Shown: positions 1-6,037 of the stretch, piece by piece
Layout of the letters: each line of letters opens with the position of its first letter
Position numbering within the stretch: the stretch's first letter is position 1
Origin: Polaromonas sp.
Lineage (GTDB): Bacteria; Pseudomonadota; Gammaproteobacteria; Burkholderiales; Burkholderiaceae_C
Direction of reading: 5' to 3'
DNA length: 10,574 nt
Assembly: GCA_013205645.1 (NCBI GenBank)
Contig: JABMMH010000144.1
Coordinates: 1-10,574 of the forward strand
The notes under the pieces: generated by a model
Databases searched by the model: none
Told to the model about the DNA's origin: nothing
Seen by the model: the letters and a program-made list of their open reading frames with translations, nothing else
Translations under genes and position numbers: made by a program

Positions 1-816
1 CGCCTTGGCCTTGGCCCGCGCTTCGTTGACCATCTTCTGCATGTTCTCGTCTTGGATGCCAAAAGCCCAGTCCGCCACCATGTAACGCGGATTGGCAATC
101 GGCGTGTACGGAAACGCCTGGCCGATGATGGCGCAGGGCACGCCGTTGATCTCACGGATCACGTAGGGTTTGAAGACCGGGTCACCAAAGTCTTGGGTCC
201 TGACGTTTTGCGCCACAAAGTCGACCTTGCCGGCAAAGTCTTTGTCAATGATTTCCTTGACGCGCTCCATGCCCAGCGTGAACTCCCAGTGGCCGGTCAT
301 CACATCGACACCCAGCAACTTGGCCGCTTCAACCATGTCTTGGCCTTGCGTCCACAAGCTGGTACCCGAGCCCTGCCAAGTGTCGCCGCCGTCCAGCAGC
401 AAGGCGCCTGGGCGACTGGCCTTCATGCGCTTGACCAAGGTTGCCAAGTGCGCAAAACCACCGACCTTGCCATAACGCTTGGCGGCGTTTTCGAAATTCA
501 AAAATGTCAGTGCATGCGCTTCCACCGTACCGGGCCTGATCTTGGTGGCCTGCAATAAATACTCGCCCACCAAATGCGGCAACTGACCTTTCATGTCACC
601 CAGACCGATGTTGATGCTGGGTTCGCGGAAGTAAATCGGTTTGAGCTGCGCATGGCAATCGGTCATGTGCAGCAATGACACTTGGCCGAACTTGGGAAAG
701 TCATACAGCGCGTTAGACGCCGTGGCTGCATCCGCCTCAGCGTAGGTTCCCAGCCCCATGCCTGCGGCAGCGCCCGCGCCCAAGACCTGAAGCAACTCGC
801 GTTTGGTTAAATTCAT
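1..816 (-). CDS. soxB: SoxB, thiosulfohydrolase (5' part, cut by window edge)
   Basis: SoxB is the periplasmic dimanganese thiosulfohydrolase that removes the terminal sulfone as sulfate from sulfur-loaded SoxYZ. The 272 codons seen are the N-terminal part of a protein usually about 560 residues long; the rest lies beyond the left edge. Residues 1-32 look like a Tat-type signal (TKRELLQVL, then an Ala/Gly-rich core), but the pair is Lys-Arg, not Arg-Arg. The metallophosphoesterase/5'-nucleotidase-like domain follows: HMTDCHAQ (residues 50-57) supplies D53 and H55, LLLDGGDTWQG (139-149) supplies D145, and the SoxB hallmark GHWEFTLG (175-182) replaces the usual GNH(E/D). The ATG at 816 is the only sensible start, since no ATG, GTG or TTG lies just upstream in frame. 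No clear Shine-Dalgarno precedes it. It follows soxX by 80 bases, with a terminator-like hairpin between. Identity is certain; the 3' end is unseen. Confidence 0.96.
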   Translation of the reverse strand, partial: MNLTKRELLQVLGAGAAAGMGLGTYAEADAATASNALYDFPKFGQVSLLHMTDCHAQLKPIYFREPSINIGLGDMKGQLPHLVGEYLLQATKIRPGTVEAHALTFLNFENAAKRYGKVGGFAHLATLVKRMKASRPGALLLDGGDTWQGSGTSLWTQGQDMVEAAKLLGVDVMTGHWEFTLGMERVKEIIDKDFAGKVDFVAQNVRTQDFGDPVFKPYVIREINGVPCAIIGQAFPYTPIANPRYMVADWAFGIQDENMQKMVNEARAKAKA

Positions 817-845
817 AAATTCGCAATCAGTGAAGTAGTCGGTAC

Positions 846-868
846 AAAAAACCCGGACAAGTCCGGGT
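846..868 (-). terminator. Intrinsic terminator-like hairpin between soxX and soxB
   Basis: Read on the minus strand, a perfect inverted repeat (ACCCGGAC and GTCCGGGT, 851-868) is followed directly by six T residues (851-846). A GC-rich stem with a T-run is the standard form of a Rho-independent terminator. It sits 29 bases after the soxX stop and about 30 bases before the soxB ATG. That leaves little room for a separate soxB promoter downstream, so soxB would depend on read-through or on a promoter inside soxX. Partial termination, or 3'-end protection of an upstream transcript, is inference. Confidence 0.8.
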
Positions 869-896
869 CTTCAACGATCAGCAATGGCTTAACAAG

Positions 897-1550
897 TTAT
901 TGATTAACCGGCGACTTGGGGTCTAGCAGCAAGCCAACAATGTCGCGCACCTGACCTTCAGTCAAAATGCCGGAGTGACCCGCACGCGGCATGTTGGAGC
1001 AAGCGTTGTAAGCCTTGGAGTTCCAAATCTTGCCCCAGGTGTATTCGAGCATCGGCTTGGCTTCTGGGCTGGCGGGATCGGTGACGCCGCGCAGCTTGCC
1101 GTAGTTGTACAAGCTCGGGCCAATGGTGCCGAAGGAGATTTCTTCTTTGCTCATTTGGTGGCAGTTGTAGCAATTGCCACCATTGGCTGCACCGGCTGTA
1201 TCGGTCCAGGTCATGCCGCGACCGCTCTGGGCGATTTTCTCGCCCTCTTTCCAGTCACCCAAAAACTTACGGTCGCTGGGCCACTTGATCGTCTTGAAGT
1301 TGGCAGCCTCCAAGGCCCGCGCTGTTTTGTCGTCTAGCGGTTGACCCGCCACGTCGGCGGCGCTGCACAGGCGGTTGGTTTCGTCGGCGTCAAGCACCGA
1401 AGCCTTGACCATGCCTTTGTCACTGAAAGACGCTTTGACAATGTCGTTGGTGATCTTGTCGAGTTCGGCCAAGCTGGGGCCGGTGGCGCAGCCTGCCGTG
1501 ATGACCGCTACGGCCAGAAGAGACAGGCTGATTTTATATTTGGCTTTCAT
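897..1550 (-). CDS. soxX: SoxX, monoheme c-type cytochrome subunit of SoxAX (predicted lipoprotein)
   Basis: SoxX is the electron-accepting subunit of SoxAX, the periplasmic complex that oxidatively conjugates thiosulfate to the SoxY cysteine. The 217-residue product has a hydrophobic signal ending in a lipobox-like VITAGC with C21 as the likely lipidated residue. Residue 22 is Ala, not Asp, which in the usual +2 rule favours the outer membrane. The single heme site is CYNCH (127-131), and M187 in the NMPRAGH segment is the likely distal ligand, as in other SoxX proteins. The long region before the heme (22-126) matches the extended SoxX type. The ATG at 1550 has a good ribosome site (GGAG, about 7 bases away) and lies 14 bases after the soxA stop, so A and X are tightly coupled. 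Identity is firm; membrane anchoring is predicted. Confidence 0.95.
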   Translation of the reverse strand: MKAKYKISLSLLAVAVITAGCATGPSLAELDKITNDIVKASFSDKGMVKASVLDADETNRLCSAADVAGQPLDDKTARALEAANFKTIKWPSDRKFLGDWKEGEKIAQSGRGMTWTDTAGAANGGNCYNCHQMSKEEISFGTIGPSLYNYGKLRGVTDPASPEAKPMLEYTWGKIWNSKAYNACSNMPRAGHSGILTEGQVRDIVGLLLDPKSPVNQ

Positions 1551-1564
1551 GTCAGTCTCCGGAT

Positions 1565-2380
1565 TTAGCGTTTAAGGGCGGGGGCCACTGAGACAGCACC
1601 GTTGCTGTTCACACCCAAGTAAACCCCGAGGGCGACGGTTGCATCACTGCCAAAACCGGGATAGGGAAAACGCTGCTGCCGGTAGCAGTCATTGAGGCGC
1701 TGCTGCATGCCCCACATCTGACCGTTGGAAACGCGGTAAGCCGGCCAAGCGGCAAAGCCGATACCGTCACCCGGATTTTTCGTCAGGTTGGGCAAGTCCT
1801 GCAAACGAATCCGCTTGCCGTCTACACCGTGGCAGGATGCGCAGGCAAAGTCATGCGCGCCAGCCCGCTGAAAAAACAGCCGCTTACCCACTTCATAAAA
1901 AACTTTTTCTTGCGCATGGCCTTGCGGCAAGTTGAATTTCTGCCCCTTCGACTCGGCCGCAATCCAAGTGGCCAAAGCCGTGACGTTGACCTGCTCGCCC
2001 CGGCCGAAAGGCGTCTTGGCGATCTCGGCGGCATTGAAGCCCTGCAGTGTTTCCATGCAAGTGAGCAACCGCGACTCCAAGTCTTGCATGCGCTGGGTGT
2101 CAGCAAAATAACGCGGCAGCTCAACAAAGACGCCCTTGACGACGCCGGGGCCTTTGCCCAAGTCACATTGCGCCAGCGAGACTTTTTTCGGACCGCGCGG
2201 GGTCTTCCAGATGTCTTCCCCTTTGGCTTCAAAGAGCTCGGCCGGGTTGCCGTCTTGCATCATGGCGCGGTACTCTTCGATCGCTTCAATGGCGGACTTT
2301 TGCGCCCATGCCGCAGAAGCCAACAAGCCAGACAAGGCCAGCGCCGAGGCGATCAGTGGAACTGATTTAGAAAATTTCAT
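1565..2380 (-). CDS. soxA: SoxA, monoheme c-type cytochrome subunit of SoxAX
   Basis: SoxA is the catalytic subunit of SoxAX and holds the active-site heme with a modified cysteine ligand. The 271-residue product has a Sec signal peptide likely cut after A26 (ASAAWA/QKS). Only one heme site is present, CASCH at 180-184. C232 in the DCYRQQRFPYPG segment is the conserved ligand that carries the persulfide. The N-terminal cytochrome-like domain has C72 and C108 but no CxxCH, which corresponds to the monoheme SoxA type where a disulfide replaces the second heme. The ATG at 2380 has a GAGG-containing ribosome site. A T-tract and stem-loop at the soxZ end precede it. Identity is firm. Confidence 0.96.
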   Translation of the reverse strand: MKFSKSVPLIASALALSGLLASAAWAQKSAIEAIEEYRAMMQDGNPAELFEAKGEDIWKTPRGPKKVSLAQCDLGKGPGVVKGVFVELPRYFADTQRMQDLESRLLTCMETLQGFNAAEIAKTPFGRGEQVNVTALATWIAAESKGQKFNLPQGHAQEKVFYEVGKRLFFQRAGAHDFACASCHGVDGKRIRLQDLPNLTKNPGDGIGFAAWPAYRVSNGQMWGMQQRLNDCYRQQRFPYPGFGSDATVALGVYLGVNSNGAVSVAPALKR

Positions 2381-2405
2381 GAGCGCCTCGTGAGGTCAAA
2401 GAGTG

Positions 2406-2443
2406 AAAAAATTAAGAAACAGTCGCTTCGTCGGTGCGACTGT
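2406..2443 (-). terminator. Terminator-like stem-loop overlapping the 3' end of soxZ
   Basis: On the minus strand a perfect 8-base inverted repeat (ACAGTCGC and GCGACTGT, 2419-2443) with a 9-base loop is followed by a T-rich tract ending in six T residues (2411-2406). The stem lies in the last codons of soxZ and the T-tract spans its stop codon. The form matches an intrinsic terminator or attenuator placed between the soxYZ and soxAX gene pairs. The stem is only moderately GC-rich and five mixed bases (TCTTAA region) interrupt the T-tract, so strong termination is not assured. Confidence 0.6.
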
Positions 2444-2723
2444 CGCCGCGGTTGTCTTTCCAGTTGATGACAATTTTGTCGCCCGCCTTGGCGCCCTTCA
2501 CGACAAACTGAAGGTATGGATTTTTGGCCACCGCAGGGCCCCATTCGGCGCTGAAAACCTGTTTGCCATTGTGGCTAGCGGTCACGTCTTGAATGAACCA
2601 AGCCGGGATGATTTTGCCAGCCGGGTCTTTGCGCTGACCGCTTTCCATTTCATGTGCCATCAGCACGCGAACGGTTGCTTTGCCAGCGGCTACTTGGGCG
2701 CGAATGCGCATCGGATCTGCCAT
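2412..2723 (-). CDS. soxZ: SoxZ, sulfur-carrier complex subunit
   Basis: SoxZ is the partner of SoxY in the SoxYZ heterodimer, which presents the sulfur-loaded arm to the other Sox enzymes. The 103-residue product begins MADPMRIRAQ and has the all-beta Ig-like SoxZ pattern (VRVLMAHEMESGQR, IPAWFIQDV, NPYLQFVVKGAKAGD, INWKDNRGD). It has no cysteine and no signal peptide, as expected for a protein exported bound to Tat-targeted SoxY. The ATG at 2723 is chosen over an upstream in-frame ATG at 2786 because a strong AGGAG site lies directly before it and the longer form would overlap the end of soxY without family support. It lies 50 bases after soxY. Identity is firm. Confidence 0.95.
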   Translation of the reverse strand: MADPMRIRAQVAAGKATVRVLMAHEMESGQRKDPAGKIIPAWFIQDVTASHNGKQVFSAEWGPAVAKNPYLQFVVKGAKAGDKIVINWKDNRGDSRTDEATVS

Positions 2724-2773
2724 GTTGATAACTCCTGAATCTGAAATAAGAAGGGTGGGGGACGGTCTGAAAA

Positions 2774-3229
2774 TCATCCGCCGCAACCGCCCAAGGTGAC
2801 CTTAACTTCTTTTTTGGCGAACAGCGCTTTGCCGTCAGCCATGATGGCAACCGCATAAACATCTGAAGACTGGCCCATCTTGGCGCGCGTTGAAAACGCT
2901 GGCTCGATGCTGTCGGTGACGTCAAACATAGCGACCAACGCGGAGGGATTTTTTTCAACCAACAGCAACAGGCGCTTGACGCCCGGCAGCGCGGAGCTGA
3001 CGGCCAAGGGGACGACAGCGCCGTTTTCAGCGATGTCGGGCGCGGTGATGGTGACGTCCTTGCTTTCGGTCAGCGTGCCACCGCCAAAAGCTTTGATCGC
3101 GTCTTGCAAGCTCTTGGCTTCAAACGCGCTTTTGTTGAACGCCCAAGCGAACTGTGGAAACAAACCGGTGCTGGCCAGAAGGCCTGCCACCACAGCGGTT
3201 TGCTTGAGGGTTTGTCTGCGTGACTGCAT
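2774..3229 (-). CDS. soxY: SoxY, sulfur-carrier protein with GGCGG arm
   Basis: SoxY covalently binds pathway intermediates through the thiol near its C terminus. The 151-residue product ends exactly in the SoxY swinging-arm sequence VTLGGCGG, with C149 as the carrier thiol. Residues 1-30 form a Tat signal (SRRQTLKQ followed by a hydrophobic stretch, likely cut after FAWA). The mature part is the beta-sandwich SoxY domain. The ATG at 3229 is preferred because AGGAG lies directly upstream. In-frame ATGs at 3253 and 3298 lack a ribosome site and would push the RR pair inward. It follows soxD by 102 bases, a spacer with a hairpin, and is paired with soxZ. No other cysteine is present. Identity is firm. 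Confidence 0.97.
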   Translation of the reverse strand: MQSRRQTLKQTAVVAGLLASTGLFPQFAWAFNKSAFEAKSLQDAIKAFGGGTLTESKDVTITAPDIAENGAVVPLAVSSALPGVKRLLLLVEKNPSALVAMFDVTDSIEPAFSTRAKMGQSSDVYAVAIMADGKALFAKKEVKVTLGGCGG

Positions 3230-3312
3230 TCGATTCTCCTGATTAAAGTACATGTTAATTGAGTTATTCAACAGAGTCAGCGGTGAAATCCCTGACATCT
3301 TTCGACATTTTT

Positions 3313-3330
3313 AGCGGCTCTATGGCCGCT
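3313..3330 (-). other. GC-rich hairpin just after the soxD stop codon
   Basis: A perfect 6-base GC-rich inverted repeat (AGCGGC and GCCGCT) with a 6-base loop begins two bases after the soxD stop on the minus strand. It is followed by A residues on the sense strand, not T residues, so it does not look like an intrinsic terminator. A role as an mRNA 3'-end stabiliser or processing site between soxCD and soxYZ is possible but is inference. Confidence 0.5.
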
Positions 3331-3331
3331 C

Positions 3332-4387
3332 TTATAGCCCGGCCCCGGTAGACAACCAATCGGCGATAATTTTCGCATCGGCATCGGTCACGCTCTGGGC
3401 CGGCATGGGAATAGAGCCCCAAACACCCGAACCGCCAGACTTGATCTTGCCGGCCAAGTACTCAGTCTTGCCAGCATGCTTTTTCGCAATCTCGACGAAA
3501 CTCGGGCCCAGAATTTTTTTGTCCACCGCATGGCAAGCCGTGCAGTTGTTCTTTTGAGCCAAGCTCAGCGCACTAGACGCGGCAGGAACAATCGAAATTG
3601 TAGCGGCGGGAACAACACTTTTCTGACCTTCAGGGCGGCTCGTGTCGACCCCATGCTGCGCTCCAATGCCCCGATTCTGTTCAGCCAGATTACCGTGCGC
3701 GTTGCGGGCAAAGTCCGGCAGCAAGGAGGCCACGCTGCGCTCTGTCGCGCAGTTCTTCATGCAGGCCGTGTTGCGCACGTCAGGCTGGCGGGTGCCATTG
3801 AACTCCTTACCCGGCCACATGGCGTGCCGCGTGGTCATGCCGTGGCGGTTGGGCATGCGGGCCTGCACCTCGGCGATGTTTTTGTCAGACAAGACGTAGT
3901 CTTCAGGAATGACGCCACCGAGGTTGAGCAAGAAGGCCGTGACCGCATAAACCTCTTCGGTGCTCAATGACTTGGGCTGGTTCCACGGCATGGCGCGGTT
4001 GATGTAATCCCACAATGTCGAGACCGTGGCCAGCTTCATCAGCATGGTCCGGCCCGTCGTCGGGTCCAATAGTTTGGCGACACGCCCAGTCTTGACATCC
4101 TCGGCCGTGGTGCCACCAATCAGCGGGGTGAAAACCTCGTTGGACTCACCAAAAATACCATGGCAACTGGCACATTTACTTTCCCAGACATCTTGCCCTT
4201 TGGTCACCGAACCGGCGCCTTTTGGCAGCCCTTTGAAGTCGGGCCGCACATCAATGTCCCAGGCCGCCACTTCTTTGGAGGTGGCGAGACGGCCGATGCC
4301 GGTGTACGGATTGACTGTTTGCGCAGAAACCCAACCGGCAAAAACCAACATAGCCACCGCAAGGAGTGCTTTACGAGAGTTGAACAT
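3332..4387 (-). CDS. soxD: SoxD, diheme c-type cytochrome subunit of sulfane dehydrogenase SoxCD
   Basis: SoxD takes electrons from the molybdenum site of SoxC and passes them to a downstream cytochrome. The 351-residue product has a Sec signal (likely cut after VSA at 22), a first cytochrome c domain with CASCH at 72-76 and probable axial M133 (RAMPW), a linker region with C209 and C213, an Ala/Ser/Val-rich hinge near 255-275, and a second cytochrome c domain with CTACH at 282-286 and probable axial M328 (IPMPAQ). The ATG at 4387 overlaps the last 17 bases of soxC and has a GAGGT site about 6 bases upstream, so C and D are translationally coupled. A longer in-frame reading to 4960 is an out-of-frame copy of soxC sequence and was not used. 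Identity is firm. Confidence 0.96.
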   Translation of the reverse strand: MFNSRKALLAVAMLVFAGWVSAQTVNPYTGIGRLATSKEVAAWDIDVRPDFKGLPKGAGSVTKGQDVWESKCASCHGIFGESNEVFTPLIGGTTAEDVKTGRVAKLLDPTTGRTMLMKLATVSTLWDYINRAMPWNQPKSLSTEEVYAVTAFLLNLGGVIPEDYVLSDKNIAEVQARMPNRHGMTTRHAMWPGKEFNGTRQPDVRNTACMKNCATERSVASLLPDFARNAHGNLAEQNRGIGAQHGVDTSRPEGQKSVVPAATISIVPAASSALSLAQKNNCTACHAVDKKILGPSFVEIAKKHAGKTEYLAGKIKSGGSGVWGSIPMPAQSVTDADAKIIADWLSTGAGL

Positions 4388-5747
4388 TTTTGACCTCGCC
4401 GTTTTCCTGCACCAGCCATGACTGAATCGCATTGTTGTGATAAATCGAGCGCGTGCCGCGCACTTCGCGCAACAGCTTGTAGGTGGGCTGTACGTAGCCG
4501 GTTTCATCGGTGGCGCGGCTCTGAATGATGGCGGGTTTGCCGTCCCAAACCCAGTCGAGGTTGAAGCGGCTGAGCGCCTTTGACAGCACCGGCGTTTCAA
4601 GTCGAGCCTGGCGCCAATTGCGACCCCCGTCGACCGACACGTCGACTTTTTTGATCTTGCCTTTGCCCGACCAAGCCAGCCCGGTGATGTTGTAAAAACC
4701 CTTGTCGAGCAGCACCTGACCGCCGGACGGCGTGGTGACCACGCTTTTGCATTCTTGCAAGCTGGCGTACTGACGCTGCAGGCCATCGGGCTGCAGGTCG
4801 AGGTAGTGAATCGCTTCGTCCTTGGTGGCGTAAGGTTTGTCGCCCAGCTCGATCCGGCGCAGGTATTTGATCCAGCTGACACCCTGCACGCCGGGCACCA
4901 CCAAGCGCAAGGGGTAACCGTTTTCAGGTCGCAGCATTTCACCGTTTTGACCATACGCAACCAGCACTTCGCCCGACAGAATCAGGCTCATTGGGATGGT
5001 CCGGGTCATGGACGAACCATCAGCCCCCTCCGCCAGCACGAACTTGCCATGTTTCAAATCAGCGCCAGCGATGTCGAGCAAGGTGATGAGCGGCACACCC
5101 GTGAACTCACTGCAAGAAATCATGCCGTGGGTGTACTGACACGTCGGCACCGCCACGTTGCCCCATTCAGCAGCGGTGTTGGCGCCGCATTCAATGACGT
5201 GAAAACGCGAGACCGACGGCAATCGCATGATCTCGTCCATGGTGAACACATGCGGCTTGCTGACCATGCCGTTGACCATCAACCGGTGCTTGGAGGGGTC
5301 GATGTCCCACCAGCCTTGGTGGTGCCGTTCAAAGTGCAGGCCGCTCGGGGTGATGATGCCGAACAGCGATTGCAATGGCGCGAACGACACCGAGGCTTGC
5401 GCCGTCTGCGTCAAGCCCGGGCTTTGCCGGCGCTGCACATTGGTTTCGTATTTGGATGGCTTGCCGTAGCCATCGGTGACCACGCTCTGCCCCAAGCCCG
5501 TGCTGTGCGCGGGCAGGTTGAGAATGTTTGGGTCACCACCTTCGCTGGGCACCGGATTGCCTTGGGCCAGCGCAATAGGTGCGGCCATGCCTGCAGCGGC
5601 CGCCGCAAAAGCACCGCGAATGAAGTCACGCCTACCGTTTTTGGCCTCAGCCACGACCGTCTGCACGTCCGCCCGACCGAGAAAGTTTTCAGGTGCTTTT
5701 TGAATCCGACCTGAACCCAGGCCTGTCATCAGGTCTTCATGCTTCAT
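4371..5747 (-). CDS. soxC: SoxC, molybdenum subunit of sulfane dehydrogenase SoxCD
   Basis: SoxC is a sulfite-oxidase-family molybdenum cofactor enzyme that oxidises the SoxY-bound sulfane sulfur in a six-electron step with SoxD. The 458-residue product has a long N-region and then a Tat signal (GRRDFIRGAFAAA, residues 38-50, cut near ALAQ at 62). The Mo-binding domain contains FHVIECGANTAAEWGN, where C187 is the predicted Mo ligand, and later PLRLVVPGVQGVSWIKYL (279-296). The dimerisation domain with VDVSVDGGRNW follows. The ATG at 5747 has a strong AAGGAG six bases upstream, supporting this start over Met7. It is the first gene of the operon, and its presence predicts full oxidation of thiosulfate to sulfate. 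Identity is firm. Confidence 0.97.
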   Translation of the reverse strand: MKHEDLMTGLGSGRIQKAPENFLGRADVQTVVAEAKNGRRDFIRGAFAAAAAGMAAPIALAQGNPVPSEGGDPNILNLPAHSTGLGQSVVTDGYGKPSKYETNVQRRQSPGLTQTAQASVSFAPLQSLFGIITPSGLHFERHHQGWWDIDPSKHRLMVNGMVSKPHVFTMDEIMRLPSVSRFHVIECGANTAAEWGNVAVPTCQYTHGMISCSEFTGVPLITLLDIAGADLKHGKFVLAEGADGSSMTRTIPMSLILSGEVLVAYGQNGEMLRPENGYPLRLVVPGVQGVSWIKYLRRIELGDKPYATKDEAIHYLDLQPDGLQRQYASLQECKSVVTTPSGGQVLLDKGFYNITGLAWSGKGKIKKVDVSVDGGRNWRQARLETPVLSKALSRFNLDWVWDGKPAIIQSRATDETGYVQPTYKLLREVRGTRSIYHNNAIQSWLVQENGEVKNVQLS

Positions 5748-6037
5748 GGTGGCTCCTTAGAGTTCGGCTGCTCAGCTTCAATTTTAATATTCGCATGTAC
5801 TAATGTATTGACATGACAAGGGTTCTGTATATGGTGTTAACCCCAACATCGAGGCTCAATTTACAAGCAAAAACAGGGCCTGAAAAGTAAAGAATACGGC
5901 ATGACATTCCTTTTTTTACGAACAAAAAACAAGTTTTAAGCAGTAAAAACTTGCTTTGTTTGCAATAGACTTCTGGCTGACTTGTGTGCTTTTGAACTGA
6001 TCCAACACACGGGCAAAGCAAATTTTCTAAGGTTTAT
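5748..6037. promoter_or_regulatory. AT-rich divergent spacer between soxC and terC with operator-like repeats
   Basis: This 290-base spacer should hold the sox operon promoter (leftward) and the terC promoter (rightward). Two operator-like elements lie 50-75 bases before soxC: CATGT and ACATG arms 12 bases apart (5794-5815), and the near-palindrome TTGACATGACAA (5808-5819, one mismatched pair). ATGTA also occurs twice, eight bases apart (5795, 5803). An AT-rich TATTAA (5789-5784, minus) could be a -10 for soxC, but I see no good -35 at the right distance, so the promoter is unresolved. sox operons are often controlled by ArsR-type or other thiol-sensing repressors, but no such gene is in view. 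The terC start at 6038 has TAAGG five bases upstream. No yybP-ykoY-like motif is visible before terC. Confidence 0.45.
5924..5953 (-). terminator. Minus-strand intrinsic terminator upstream of the sox operon
   Basis: On the minus strand an 8-base inverted repeat (CAAGTTTT and AAAACTTG, 5953-5930) is followed directly by six T residues (5929-5924). The stem is AT-rich but the overall form is that of a Rho-independent terminator. The nearest minus-strand gene upstream is the NhaR-like regulator, which has no room for a terminator at its own stop, so this hairpin may stop antisense read-through across terC before it reaches sox. The same hairpin could lie in the terC leader. These roles are inference. 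Confidence 0.55.

Noticed and set aside
2724..2786. Longer soxZ starting at 2786
   Set aside because: The extra 21 residues are Pro/Ser/Ile-rich, overlap the end of soxY and lack a ribosome site; AGGAG precedes the ATG at 2723.
4388..4960. N-terminal extension of soxD giving a 542-residue protein
   Set aside because: The extra residues are the soxC coding region read in another frame, Arg/Cys-rich with no domain, and the ATG at 4387 has a ribosome site and a proper signal peptide.
4755..5714. 319-residue plus-strand open frame opposite soxC
   Set aside because: It is antisense to a well-identified gene, His/Arg/Val-rich without recognisable motifs, and has no ribosome site; typical of GC-rich coding.
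5808..5835. Sigma-70 promoter for terC (TTGACA at 5808)
   Set aside because: The best -10 at a usable distance is TATGGT with a 16-base spacer, a weak match, and the hexamer is part of an operator-like palindrome on the sox side. Left as unproven.
5800..6021. 73-residue minus-strand frame in the soxC-terC spacer
   Set aside because: Low-quality composition, no ribosome site, and it crosses the terminator-like hairpin and operator-like repeats; more likely noncoding.
5840..6037. yybP-ykoY manganese riboswitch before terC
   Set aside because: Such elements often precede TerC genes, but the conserved purine-rich motifs are not visible in this AT-rich leader; only a weak G-U-containing hairpin (5981-6013) is present.
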